In this document: piece after piece, positions 1-6,236 of the stretch
How positions within the stretch are numbered: position 1 is the first letter of the stretch
Layout: each line of letters opens with the position of its first letter
Assembly: GCA_047629975.1 (NCBI GenBank)
Contig: JBLHUT010000109.1
Location: 1 to 10,775, forward strand
DNA: 10,775 nucleotides
Direction of reading: 5' to 3'
Source: JBLHUT01 sp047629975
GTDB lineage: Bacteria; Pseudomonadota; Alphaproteobacteria; Rhodobacterales; Rhodobacteraceae
Notes under the pieces: model-generated
Told to the model about the DNA's origin: nothing
Seen by the model: only the letters and a program-made list of their open reading frames with translations
Database searches by the model: none
Program-made: the position numbers and the translations under genes

Positions 1-73
1 CCTTGGGCCGATCCACGCCGCTAAGCAGCTCGTCCAGTAATCCTTTGGAAATCGTCATTGTTGTCATGCTCAT
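1..73 (-). CDS. Transposase N-terminus, possibly IS256/mutator type (partial, runs off left edge)
   Basis: An open minus-strand frame starts at an ATG whose first base is 73 (in-frame ATGs also at 67 and 58) and continues without a stop to the window edge, giving 24 residues. The segment SKGLLDELLSGVDRPK resembles the short 'LLDELL' leader found at the N-terminus of many IS256-family (mutator-type) transposases. About 30 bases upstream lies a sequence resembling an IS256-type end (100-126), which is the spacing expected in such an element. No Shine-Dalgarno sequence stands out. The family call rests on a very short peptide and is tentative; the catalytic DDE residues would lie outside the window. 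It could instead be an unrelated small protein. Confidence 0.35.
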   Translation of the reverse strand, partial: MSMTTMTISKGLLDELLSGVDRPK

Positions 74-99
74 TCATTCTGGAAGCATGGGCCAGATTA

Positions 100-126
100 C
101 TCATACACAGAAGATCGGACACTCTC
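100..126 (-). repeat. Probable terminal inverted repeat of an IS256-type element
   Basis: Read on the minus strand this begins GAGAGTGTCCGATC and continues TTCTGTGTATGAG, a layout (GAG...TGT near the tip, TCTGTGTA inside) recalled from IS256-family ends. It sits just outside the partial transposase start at 73, so the element would extend leftwards out of the window, with its tip near 126. The partner repeat is not visible, so the call is inference. Confidence 0.35.
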
Positions 127-690
127 AACGACCAACCCGTCGAGGCCTGAAATTCAACCCCAATTCCCATAATTCCCCTGTTATGTGCGATTTGCCACAG
201 CTTTGGGGGCTTAGCCGATGCTGTTCCCTGAAATACGCTTATATCACCGCGCTGGCATGGCGCACCCGTCATGCACGAAAGTCACGCGATGAGACCTGAA
301 TAGACCGGCACAGACATTCGGCGGGTCAGTCTTCCTCTCAAGTGTCGCGAAGCGACAGTCTTACCCGTTACCCTGACGATCAGTGGGCCGCCGCGTTTTC
401 AACCCGCCCCTTGCTTGCGCAGCAAGTAGGCTTCCTTGCCAGGGCGTTCCTTGTCCTTCTCGACATCTTGATAATGCCCAGACATCAAATCACCGTGCTG
501 ATACGCTTGGCCTCACTTGTTCAACACCGAAAGGTCGCCCCCTAAACCTGCGGTCGTGTCAAACCACAGTTCGTTTCAAGTAGCGGTTCGTTGCGATGCG
601 CAAAAACAGGCGTCTGGAGCAAGGCGGTGGCCTGGAAAACTGTAGACGTCATCGCCTCGCCCCAAAAGGTGGACGTCGTACAAACCGGCG
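127..690. other. Gene-poor decayed stretch
   Basis: I recognise no intact gene here. The open frames are short (under 100 codons), lack convincing ribosome sites and do not resemble a known family. Visible structure is limited to G-runs on the minus strand around 156-176 (spaced GGGG/GGG blocks with AATT between them) and a compact hairpin TGTCGC-GAA-GCGACA at 343-357. Lying between IS remnants, the stretch is best read as decayed accessory DNA or displaced intergenic DNA. Confidence 0.5.
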
Positions 691-694
691 CATT

Positions 695-870
695 TCATCT
701 TACACTCGGCAGCTTTCTCCGTGCTCTCAGAGCTTCTTCAACCTTGATGTCACCAGCCAGCGCCCCAATTATCTGCGGGCAAACGATGACGCCCCTTAAC
801 TCGGGGAGGACCGCGAACTGACCCCCGACAACAACAGCGCCCTGAAACTTTGCGGTCTCGTATGTTGACG
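695..870 (-). pseudogene. Possible C-terminal fragment of a decayed periplasmic solute-binding protein
   Basis: The minus-strand frame contains GGQFAVLPELRGVI followed by PQIIGALAGDIKVEEAL. This resembles the C-terminal end of ABC-transporter substrate-binding proteins, where an 'xxALAGxxxxEEAL' helix leads into an AQAEAE-like tail. After EEALRA the expected tail is lost, as if by a frameshift, and the frame ends near 695. Upstream, the frame runs into an IS5-like end at 883-900, so the N-terminal part is missing. No start codon with a ribosome site is visible. The match is from memory of family style over about 45 residues; chance coding-like sequence is a real alternative. Confidence 0.28.
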
Positions 871-882
871 CCCGTGCTCCGG

Positions 883-900
883 GGCTTTGTTGCACACATC
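883..900 (+). repeat. IS5/IS903-like terminal sequence
   Basis: GGCTTTGTTGCACACATC closely resembles the tip of IS5-family (IS903-type) elements, which typically begin GGCTTTGTTG. It is oriented as a left end, so the element would extend rightwards, but the decayed IS3-family element begins only about 75 bases later and no matching right end is found. It may be a fragment of an older insertion later interrupted by the IS3 element. Confidence 0.3.
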
Positions 901-976
901 GGGGTCCAATCGCAGTCTCTGCTTCGCAGGTGGGACTTATCCTGCGGCCTTGGTGATCGGTATGCTGGAAGCAGTT

Positions 977-1001
977 TGAACCGCCCCGGGTTTATCGGAG
1001 G
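977..1001 (+). repeat. Left terminal inverted repeat of the IS3-family remnant
   Basis: It begins TGAACCGCCCCGGGTTT and pairs with the complement of 1859-1883 at 21 of 25 positions. All four differences are transitions. The TG tip is typical of IS3-family ends. Confidence 0.85.
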
Positions 1002-1003
1002 GC

Positions 1004-1179
1004 AAAGATCTCGGAGAATTTCCCGTTATGGAACACCGCGATGAATATCAGAGCGAAGTTGTTGCGCTGACGGGGATTGCAGGCAAATCGGGTTGTTCGC
1101 CGGGTCCAGCGCGACGGCAGCGAACGACCGGGGTCGACGCGTGAAAAAGGTGGAGCGCGAGAACCGCGAACTGTGTCAA
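1004..1179 (+). pseudogene. IS3-family orfA remnant (helix-turn-helix DNA-binding part)
   Basis: The frame from about 1004 reads EFPVMEHRDEYQSE and then ALTGIAGKSGCS. This matches the IS3 orfA pattern 'VRMVxEHRDEYxSExxAxxSIAxKIGCSxETL', the N-terminal helix-turn-helix region. A frameshift follows; another frame gives RRVQRDGSERPGSTREK, matching the 'WVRQAERDxGxRPG' segment. A further shift gives VERENRELCQ, matching the conserved 'ERENRELRQ' leucine-zipper region near the orfA C-terminus. The rest of orfA and the beginning of orfB are deleted. OrfA normally binds the terminal repeats and dimerises through the zipper; this copy is dead. Confidence 0.8.
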
Positions 1180-1180
1180 G

Positions 1181-1826
1181 ATTGTTGCGGCACGGGCAAG
1201 CCGCCGCAAACTCTACGGTGCTCGGAAGGTTTGGTGCGTTTTGCCGCGGGAAGGTGAAGATGTAGCGCGCTGCACAGCAGAGCGATTGATGCGGAAATTG
1301 GGCATCAAAGGTGTTGTCCCGGGCAAAATGGTCGTCATTATCAACCCGGACACCTCTTTGCCCTGCCCAACGGATCGGGCACCGTTTGCGTGGCGCGACC
1401 ATTGTCTTCGGACCGATGCTCATCGACGTTCTCGCAAGGAGGATCGTAGGCTGGCGCACCTCCACATCTATGAAGACACAGTTTGTGCTCGCCGCACTGG
1501 AGCAGGAGGTCTGGCAAGGAAAAGAATGAAATAACAACGCTTTAGCTCAGTATTCCAGCCGCGGATCGCAACATCCATCGATCAAGCATGCCGAGCGCCT
1601 GACAGAGGCAGAGATCGACCTCCCGATCCGAGTTGTTGGCGGCACCTATCACAATGCGCTGGCAGAGCGGGTCATCGGCTTGGTCAGAACAGAAATCATC
1701 AACCAGATCGATGCGCGAAGTCGAGCGGGTAACGCTGAAACGGATCGATTGGTGTAGACAGCCGCCTTTTCGGCCCCCTCCCCCCGCAGAAGCAGAGGAG
1801 ACGTTCCATGCAAACTTGAATATACT
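1181..1826 (+). pseudogene. IS3-family orfB remnant (rve/DDE integrase core)
   Basis: Three frames are needed. First, KLYGARKVWCVLPREGEDVARC and ERLMRKLGIKGVVPGK (about 1205-1330) match the HTH_21 region that precedes the integrase core. Then, after a deletion that removes the 'LWVSDFTY' motif with the first catalytic Asp, IDVLARRIVGWR and FVLAALEQ follow, with an in-frame TGA at 1527-1529. Next, SRGSQHPSIKHAERL and NALAERVIGL match 'HSDRGSQY...ERLxExGI...DNALAE'; the second catalytic Asp is replaced by Ser while the Glu remains. A last shift (near 1705) gives VERVTLKRIDW and PPPAEAEETFHANL, the conserved tail. It is inactive on several independent grounds. Confidence 0.85.
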
Positions 1827-1858
1827 CGATATTGTCGCCTGGTCGTTGAACAAATCAC

Positions 1859-1883
1859 CCTCTGGCAAACTCGGGGCGGTTCA
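1859..1883 (-). repeat. Right terminal inverted repeat of the IS3-family remnant
   Basis: Its complement begins TGAACCGCCCCGAGTTT and matches the left repeat except for four transitions. It lies immediately downstream of the orfB remnant, as expected for the right end of an IS3-family element. Confidence 0.85.
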
Positions 1884-2050
1884 GCGGCCGTGTCAGTCCA
1901 CCGGTCATCGCGATGCGCATCGCATCACCGCGCAATTCGTCTGTGCAGTTCAATCTCAGAATTCATTTTCTTTGTCGCAGTATGCCCCCAAAGGGCGGCG
2001 CGACATAGGCTGAATTTGTCGATGGCTCTGTTGGATGCTTGCATTCAAAT
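1884..2050. other. Short non-coding stretch between IS remnant and ppaC terminator
   Basis: No gene is recognised. The frame open through it is a read-through of the orfB remnant. It holds alternating GATGCGCATCGCATC motifs around 1911-1925 and nothing else I can name. Confidence 0.4.
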
Positions 2051-2089
2051 GGAAAAAGCCACCCCGATCCATTGCAGATCGGGATGGCT
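2051..2089 (-). terminator. Rho-independent terminator of ppaC
   Basis: On the minus strand, AGCCATCCCGATC (from 2089) pairs with GATCGGGGTGGCT (ending 2057) in a 13-base stem with one G-T wobble and a 7-base loop, followed directly by TTTTTCC. It lies about 40 bases beyond the ppaC stop codon and reads in the same direction. Confidence 0.88.
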
Positions 2090-2129
2090 AATGTGTCAGG
2101 CTGCCCAACCTTTGTCGGGTTGAAAAAAT

Positions 2130-3050
2130 CTAGAGCTTGAGGTTCGGAATAATCTGCTTTTTGCGACTTACAACGCCGGGAAGGACGACAAGATCGCCGG
2201 TCACTGCGACACCAAAGCTTTTTTCGGCAAGGGTTTTGACAACATCATTCGGAACAAGCAGCGTGGCTTGCTCCTTGAGAATATCGACAACAAACAGCAA
2301 CACGTGATCAACCCCGTCTTCGGCTGCAACCGAGACCATAGTCTCCATCAGGCTGTTCTTTCTGTCCAGCGGGATGTCGGGGGCAGTTGTTTCGAGTACG
2401 CTGACACGAAACTTAGTGCTCTCGACCGTATATTCCTTACTGTCCATACGCAGCAATTCGGCGTCAGAAAATGCGGAAACATCCGACTTGGCAGTAAACA
2501 TTTCGGCAGCATAGGTCGAAATATCAAGCCCGAGTTCGGCGGCGAGTGCTTCGGCGACTTCTTTGTCGTGCGGGGTTGTCGTCGGAGACCGGAATTCGAG
2601 CGTGTCGGACAGGATACAGGACAAGGCCGCACCCTTGAGGGATGTCGGCATTTTGGCCGCATCATCGCCCATAAGGTCGATCATGATGGTCGCCGTGCAG
2701 GCCAGAGGCCGTATTGTGATGTCGATCGGACCTTTGGTTTCCAGGCCTCCAACCAGTTTGTGGTGATCGATAATGCCCTGAATATCAGCGTCATTGATGC
2801 CTGCGGGCAATTCGGCAGGGTTGTTAGTGTCAACGATGACAACCGGAGTTCCCGGAGCGATGTCCGTCATCAGGTCAGGCTTGTCGAGGTTCCAGCGGTT
2901 GATCACAAACGCCGCCTCGGTGTTGGGCTCGCCAAGAAGCCGTGCCTCGGCAGGCGTTCCTTTGACCTGCGAGAGATACCAGGCCCAGATCAGGGGCGAA
3001 CCGGTGCTATCGGTGTCCGGAGATTTATGGCCAAAAACGAGCGTTGTCAT
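2130..3050 (-). CDS. ppaC: Manganese-dependent (family II) inorganic pyrophosphatase
   Basis: It hydrolyses cytosolic pyrophosphate to two phosphates, pulling biosynthetic reactions forward. The 306-residue protein has the usual family II length and architecture. The N-terminal DHH domain carries the metal ligands FGHKSPDTDS (His8, Asp12, Asp14), VDTNNP (Asp74), the signature IIDHHK (Asp95-His96-His97) and ILSDT (Asp149). The C-terminal DHHA2 domain ends with the substrate-binding SRKKQIIPNL (Arg296, Lys297). The ATG at 3050 is chosen because MTTLVFGHKSP is the standard start of the family; the frame stays open upstream to 3158 but that stretch has no family resemblance. A weak AAGAAAG precedes the start. 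All key residues are present, so it should be active. It stands alone between two IS graveyards, with its own terminator. Confidence 0.95.
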   Translation of the reverse strand: MTTLVFGHKSPDTDSTGSPLIWAWYLSQVKGTPAEARLLGEPNTEAAFVINRWNLDKPDLMTDIAPGTPVVIVDTNNPAELPAGINDADIQGIIDHHKLVGGLETKGPIDITIRPLACTATIMIDLMGDDAAKMPTSLKGAALSCILSDTLEFRSPTTTPHDKEVAEALAAELGLDISTYAAEMFTAKSDVSAFSDAELLRMDSKEYTVESTKFRVSVLETTAPDIPLDRKNSLMETMVSVAAEDGVDHVLLFVVDILKEQATLLVPNDVVKTLAEKSFGVAVTGDLVVLPGVVSRKKQIIPNLKL

Positions 3051-3086
3051 AATGTCGGCTTTCTTTACTGGTCCTATTCGGGGCGG

Positions 3087-3092
3087 CTTATA
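3087..3092 (-). promoter_or_regulatory. Candidate -10 box for ppaC
   Basis: TATAAG on the minus strand lies about 37 bases upstream of the ppaC ATG. No good -35 (TTGAC-like) box is seen 16-18 bases further upstream, so this is only a plausible position for the promoter. Confidence 0.3.
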
Positions 3093-3103
3093 GATGATTC
3101 CCG

Positions 3104-3234
3104 CTAAAATGGTAGTCGGGATGTTGCCGGGTATTGAGTTGAATGCGGGATGCCGCATTGCGTGTGACGCAACCCGCGCGGCGTCTTGGGTTTGGATAAC
3201 GATTTCTGTGCAATAGCTCCAGCAGCCTTTGAAA
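3104..3234. other. Non-coding segment with one hairpin
   Basis: The open frames here are tails of the IS110 remnant or of the ppaC upstream frame. A perfect 7-base hairpin AATGCGG-GATG-CCGCATT sits at 3142-3159. It has no T-tract on either strand, so it is not an obvious terminator; it may be a leftover of the IS110 element's end. Confidence 0.4.
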
Positions 3235-3817
3235 TCAACACGACGCGATGTCTGGTCGAGCAGTGTTGCGATGCGATGCCGTCTTCTTGAGGCAATTCGT
3301 GCAGATCAAACCCGAAGGGATTGGCCCTACGCTTAAGGGTGCCGCGCACAAGATTACGTTCTTGCACGCTGTCGCAGTGACCGCTTTTGCCGTGCCCGCC
3401 CGTGCGGCCAGCCGCCGGTAAAAGGCACGCAAAGTGGTATCGCAGTGTCCCTTGTTGTCAGCGTCGGCTCAGGAATTAGATGACAATCCGGCATCTTGGT
3501 CTGATCGAAGCCCTGCAACGTCAACAATTGGCCCGGTCACTGGGTTGGCGCAAAGAAATATTTCGAGCCGCTTTGATCCTCTCGGTCGGCGCACGGCGCC
3601 TCTCAACGCGGTGAGATATCAACATATCCAAATCCCTTTCGCCCGCGATAATCGCGCGGATAATCCGCATCCCCGTGACGCCAGTAATATCTGATACGAC
3701 ATGATGCAGATGCAGGGGCATTTTCATAAGCGCCATTTGCATAGGTTCATCGCCACTGTTGGCGACAAAAAAAGGGCGGAGGCTATGCGAATCCGTGATC
3801 TTTCTAACCGGGATCAC
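3235..3817 (-). pseudogene. IS110-family transposase remnant
   Basis: The minus-strand frame from 3817 contains MQMALMKMPLHLHHVVSDIT followed by GVTGMRIIRAIIAGERD. This is a close match to the conserved centre of IS110-family transposases ('MQKALxQMNLQLHHVxSDITGxTGxxIIRAIxAGERD'). The frame then breaks after about 3521. Downstream, a second frame gives LRAFYRRLAARAGTAKAVTATA (3370-3432), matching the C-terminal 'LRAFYQRLxAxGKxxKxALxAxARK' of the Transposase_20 domain. A further shift gives RNLVRGTLKRRANPFGFD, the expected end. The whole N-terminal DEDD (RuvC-like) catalytic domain is absent and much of the Transposase_20 domain between these segments is missing or unreadable, so the gene is dead. 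Confidence 0.8.
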
Positions 3818-3879
3818 CGTAAAGCGGTGTCATCACCCTCACGTTCGCATCCACCCACGGGCTCCGTTTTTCAACGGGG
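3795..3879. other. Cluster of short hairpins beside the IS110 remnant
   Basis: Three short inverted repeats follow one another: GTGATC (3795-3800) with GATCAC (3812-3817); CACCG (3815-3819) with CGGTG (3825-3829), which shares bases with the first so only one can form at a time; and CTCCGTT (3862-3868) with AACGGGG (3873-3879, one G-T wobble). They lie immediately upstream of the IS110 remnant in its reading direction, where the left-end non-coding region of an IS110 element would be. They could be a relic of that region or unrelated. Confidence 0.4.
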
Positions 3880-4020
3880 TTCAGTTCTAACACGGACCAC
3901 CATCACGCGAACGGCTGCTGCTCTTTATCTCGCAAGGCTAGCACAGGCTGTTGCTACGGCGCACAGGCGGGCCTCAAACCGGACGGTTTTTTAGTGCGTT
4001 CCGCAGAATTTATTCGTGGC
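3880..4020. other. Non-coding region upstream of the groE promoter
   Basis: No gene or strong motif is recognised. The open plus-strand frame ending at 3994 has no ribosome site and no family resemblance. Confidence 0.5.
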
Positions 4021-4025
4021 GTATC

Positions 4026-4054
4026 CTTGACGCGGGGCTTGGCATTGACTACCT
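4026..4054 (+). promoter_or_regulatory. Candidate groESL promoter (-35 CTTGAC, -10 CTACCT)
   Basis: CTTGAC at 4026-4031 is followed after 17 bases by CTACCT at 4049-4054. Transcription from it would begin near 4061, at the left arm of CIRCE, which is where CIRCE usually sits relative to heat-shock start sites. CTTGA is also the -35 preference of RpoH-type sigma factors, so dual vegetative and heat-shock use is possible, but the -10 box is not a clear RpoH one. Confidence 0.5.
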
Positions 4055-4062
4055 GAGGCTCG

Positions 4063-4089
4063 TTAGCACTCGCATTCGGTGAGTGCTAA
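4063..4089 (+). promoter_or_regulatory. CIRCE operator (HrcA binding site)
   Basis: TTAGCACTC, nine spacer bases, GAGTGCTAA: a perfect match to the classical CIRCE consensus. The arms extend two more bases on each side (CG at 4061-4062 and 4090-4091), giving 11-base perfect arms. It lies 37 bases before the groES start. In bacteria with HrcA this element represses groESL at normal temperature and releases it on heat stress, with GroEL assisting HrcA activity. Confidence 0.97.
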
Positions 4090-4126
4090 CGGAATTGAAA
4101 TTTAAGAGAACCAAGGAGCGTCTCTA

Positions 4127-4414
4127 ATGGCTTTCAAACCGTTGCATGACCGCGTGCTGGTCCGCCGCGTTGAGTCCAATGAAAAGACCGCTGGTGGCCT
4201 GATCATTCCCGAAAGTGCCAAAGAAAAGCCCGCCGAGGGCATGATCGTTTCTGTTGGCGAAGGCGCCCGCAAGGATAGCGGTGAGCTGATCGCAATGGCG
4301 GTATCCGCCGGCGATAAGGTTCTGTTCGGCAAGTGGTCCGGCACAGAGGTTTCCGTCGAAGGCGAAGACCTGTTGATCATGAAGGAAAGCGACATTCTGG
4401 GTATCATTTCCTGA
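4127..4414 (+). CDS. groES: Co-chaperonin GroES (Hsp10)
   Basis: GroES forms the seven-subunit lid that closes the GroEL cavity in the cytosol, creating the chamber in which client proteins fold. The 95-residue protein has the family length. It begins MAFKPLHDRVLVRRVE and contains the mobile loop EKTAGGLIIPESAKEKP (about residues 19-35), which binds GroEL apical domains, then the roof-loop region and the closing KESDILGII. The ATG at 4127 is preceded at good spacing by AAGGAG (4113-4118). It is the first gene of a two-gene operon; groEL begins 48 bases after its stop. The CIRCE element upstream indicates HrcA control. Nothing is unusual in the protein. Confidence 0.98.
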   Translation: MAFKPLHDRVLVRRVESNEKTAGGLIIPESAKEKPAEGMIVSVGEGARKDSGELIAMAVSAGDKVLFGKWSGTEVSVEGEDLLIMKESDILGIIS

Positions 4415-4462
4415 TCCCGCTTGACGCAGTTCCCCTGAGAAAAAGTTATAGGAGTGGCAAAC

Positions 4463-6106
4463 ATGTCAGCTAAAGACGTCAAATTCAATACCGACGCGCG
4501 CAATCGTATGCTCAAGGGCGTCGATATCCTTGCGAACGCTGTCAAGGTTACGTTGGGTCCAAAGGGCCGTAACGTTGTTATCGAAAAATCTTTCGGCGCC
4601 CCGCGCATCACGAAAGACGGTGTTTCTGTTGCCAAAGAGATCGAACTGGAAGACCGGTTCGAGAACATGGGCGCACAGATGGTCAAGGAAGTCGCGTCGC
4701 GTACAAACGACGAAGCCGGTGACGGCACGACAACAGCGACCGTTCTGGCTCAGGCGATCATCCGCGAAGGCCTCAAGTCGGTCGCTGCCGGCATGAACCC
4801 AATGGATCTCAAGCGCGGCATCGACCTTGCTGTGGCATCTGTTGTGAAGAGCATTCAAGAAGCGGCCCGCGAAGTTGCAGACACCGCTGAAGTTGCACAG
4901 GTCGGTACGATCTCTGCAAACGGCGAAGCAGAAATCGGTCGTCAGATCGCAGAAGCGATGCAGAAAGTCGGCAACGAGGGTGTTATCACCGTCGAAGAGA
5001 ACAAAGGCCTCGAGACAGAGACCATTGTTGTTGAAGGCATGCAGTTCGACCGTGGCTACCTGAGCCCCTATTTTGTCACTAACCCTGACAAGATGATCGC
5101 AGACCTTGAGGACTGCCTTGTTCTGTTGCACGAAAAGAAACTTTCGTCGCTGCAGCCAATGGTTCCGCTCCTTGAAGCCGTTATCCAGTCGGGCAAGCCA
5201 CTTTTGATCATCGCAGAAGATGTCGAAGGCGAGGCTCTTGCAACGCTTGTTGTGAACAAGTTGCGCGGCGGTCTGAAAATCGCTGCTGTCAAGGCACCCG
5301 GCTTCGGCGATCGTCGTAAGGCAATGCTGCAGGACATCGCGATCCTTACCGGTGGTCAGGTTATCTCCGAAGATCTGGGCATGAAGCTTGAGTCCGTGAC
5401 GATGGATATGCTTGGCACCGCCAAGAAGATCACCATCACCAAGGACGAAACCACGATCATCGACGGCAATGGCGAGAAGGCTGAAATTCAGGCCCGCGTC
5501 GCACAGATCCGTCAGCAGATCGAAGAGACAACGTCCGATTACGACCGTGAGAAGCTGCAAGAGCGCGTTGCCAAACTGGCTGGTGGTGTTGCTGTTATCC
5601 GCGTTGGCGGCATGACCGAAGTTGAAGTCAAAGAGCGTAAAGACCGCGTTGACGATGCTCTGAACGCAACCCGTGCTGCTGTGCAGGAAGGGATTGTTGT
5701 CGGGGGTGGTGTTGCTCTTGTTCAGGCTGGCAAAAAGCTGGTTGGCATGGTTGGCGCGAACAGCGACCAGACCGTTGGTATCTCGATCGTCCGCAAGGCT
5801 CTCGAAGCACCACTGCGTCAGATCGCCGAAAACTCCGGTGTTGATGGTTCGGTAGTTGCCGGCAAGATCCGTGAAAGCGATGACCCGACGTTTGGTTTCA
5901 ACGCACAAACCGAAGAATATGGCGACATGTTCAAGTTTGGCGTGATTGACCCTGCCAAGGTTGTTCGGACCGCGCTTCAGGACGCAGCATCCATTGCTTC
6001 GCTCCTGATCACGACCGAAGCCATGATCGCTGACAAGCCCTCCAAAGAGGGTTCCGGCGGCGGCGGCGGCATGCCCGACATGGGCGGCATGGGCGGCATG
6101 ATGTAA
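4463..6106 (+). CDS. groEL: Chaperonin GroEL (Hsp60)
   Basis: GroEL is the 14-subunit ATP-driven folding chamber of the cytosol. The 547-residue protein aligns without gaps to the E. coli protein at its N-terminal region, so standard numbering applies there. ATP-site residues are present: LGPKGRN (30s loop), TKDG with Asp52, and GDGTTT with Asp87. The apical domain carries the client- and GroES-binding YLSPYF and the conserved EDVEGEALATLVVN. The catalytic Asp398 equivalent lies in DDALNATRAAVQEG. The C-terminus is the flexible GGM repeat tail ending GGMGGMM. The ATG at 4463 is preferred over the in-frame GTG at 4454, because AGGAG (4450-4454) is correctly spaced for the ATG and overlaps the GTG. 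It is cotranscribed with groES and ends at a strong terminator. Confidence 0.98.
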   Translation: MSAKDVKFNTDARNRMLKGVDILANAVKVTLGPKGRNVVIEKSFGAPRITKDGVSVAKEIELEDRFENMGAQMVKEVASRTNDEAGDGTTTATVLAQAIIREGLKSVAAGMNPMDLKRGIDLAVASVVKSIQEAAREVADTAEVAQVGTISANGEAEIGRQIAEAMQKVGNEGVITVEENKGLETETIVVEGMQFDRGYLSPYFVTNPDKMIADLEDCLVLLHEKKLSSLQPMVPLLEAVIQSGKPLLIIAEDVEGEALATLVVNKLRGGLKIAAVKAPGFGDRRKAMLQDIAILTGGQVISEDLGMKLESVTMDMLGTAKKITITKDETTIIDGNGEKAEIQARVAQIRQQIEETTSDYDREKLQERVAKLAGGVAVIRVGGMTEVEVKERKDRVDDALNATRAAVQEGIVVGGGVALVQAGKKLVGMVGANSDQTVGISIVRKALEAPLRQIAENSGVDGSVVAGKIRESDDPTFGFNAQTEEYGDMFKFGVIDPAKVVRTALQDAASIASLLITTEAMIADKPSKEGSGGGGGMPDMGGMGGMM

Positions 6107-6136
6107 GCCAAACCGGCTTTATTCAATTTCGATTTA

Positions 6137-6160
6137 GGGTCGCCTTCGGGCGACCCTTTT
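6137..6160 (+). terminator. Rho-independent terminator of groESL
   Basis: GGGTCGCC (6137-6144), a stable TTCG tetraloop, GGCGACCC (6149-6156), then TTTT. It lies 30 bases after the groEL stop. A weaker hairpin, AAGCC-AAACC-GGCTT, overlaps the groEL stop region at about 6105-6119. Confidence 0.93.
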
Positions 6161-6236
6161 CCTTTGGGATCACGTTGGGGGCTCCGGCTTTGGTCTTGCT
6201 CTGGCAAGTGGTTCACGGGCGTGCGAAAGCTTGGCC

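Larger units (their letters stand above)
977..1883 (+). mobile_element. Decayed IS3-family insertion sequence, both ends preserved
   Basis: Imperfect 25-base terminal inverted repeats (977-1001 and 1859-1883, ending TG...CA) enclose the remains of an orfA-orfB transposase pair in IS3-family order. The element spans 907 bases against roughly 1.2-1.3 kb for intact members, so several hundred bases have been lost in at least two internal deletions: the orfA/orfB junction, and the segment of orfB that should hold the first catalytic aspartate. Coding frames switch at least three times and a premature stop interrupts orfB. No target-site duplication is seen: the bases flanking the ends are GTT on the left and GCG on the right. 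The element cannot make an active transposase. Confidence 0.85.

Noticed and set aside
992..1537. A 181-codon minus-strand frame over the IS3 element
   Set aside because: The plus strand carries clear orfA and orfB remnants; the minus frame is chance openness.
974..1886. Target-site duplication of the IS3 element
   Set aside because: The flanking bases GTT and GCG do not match, so no duplication can be claimed.
2024..2040. GGCTCTGTTGGATGC resembling an IS6-type tip or a partner for the IS5-like end at 883
   Set aside because: It is in the same orientation as the sequence at 883, not inverted, and only about nine bases agree; no transposase accompanies it.
2268..3107. A 279-codon plus-strand frame antisense to ppaC
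   Set aside because: The minus strand encodes an intact pyrophosphatase with all metal ligands; the antisense product has no recognisable features.
4454..4462. A GTG start for groEL three codons upstream
   Set aside because: The GTG overlaps the AGGAG ribosome site that is properly spaced for the ATG at 4463, and GroEL proteins start with the xAKDVKF segment.
4466..5908. A 480-codon open frame antisense to groEL
   Set aside because: It is a by-product of strong codon bias in groEL; it has no ribosome site or family resemblance and the sense strand is certain.
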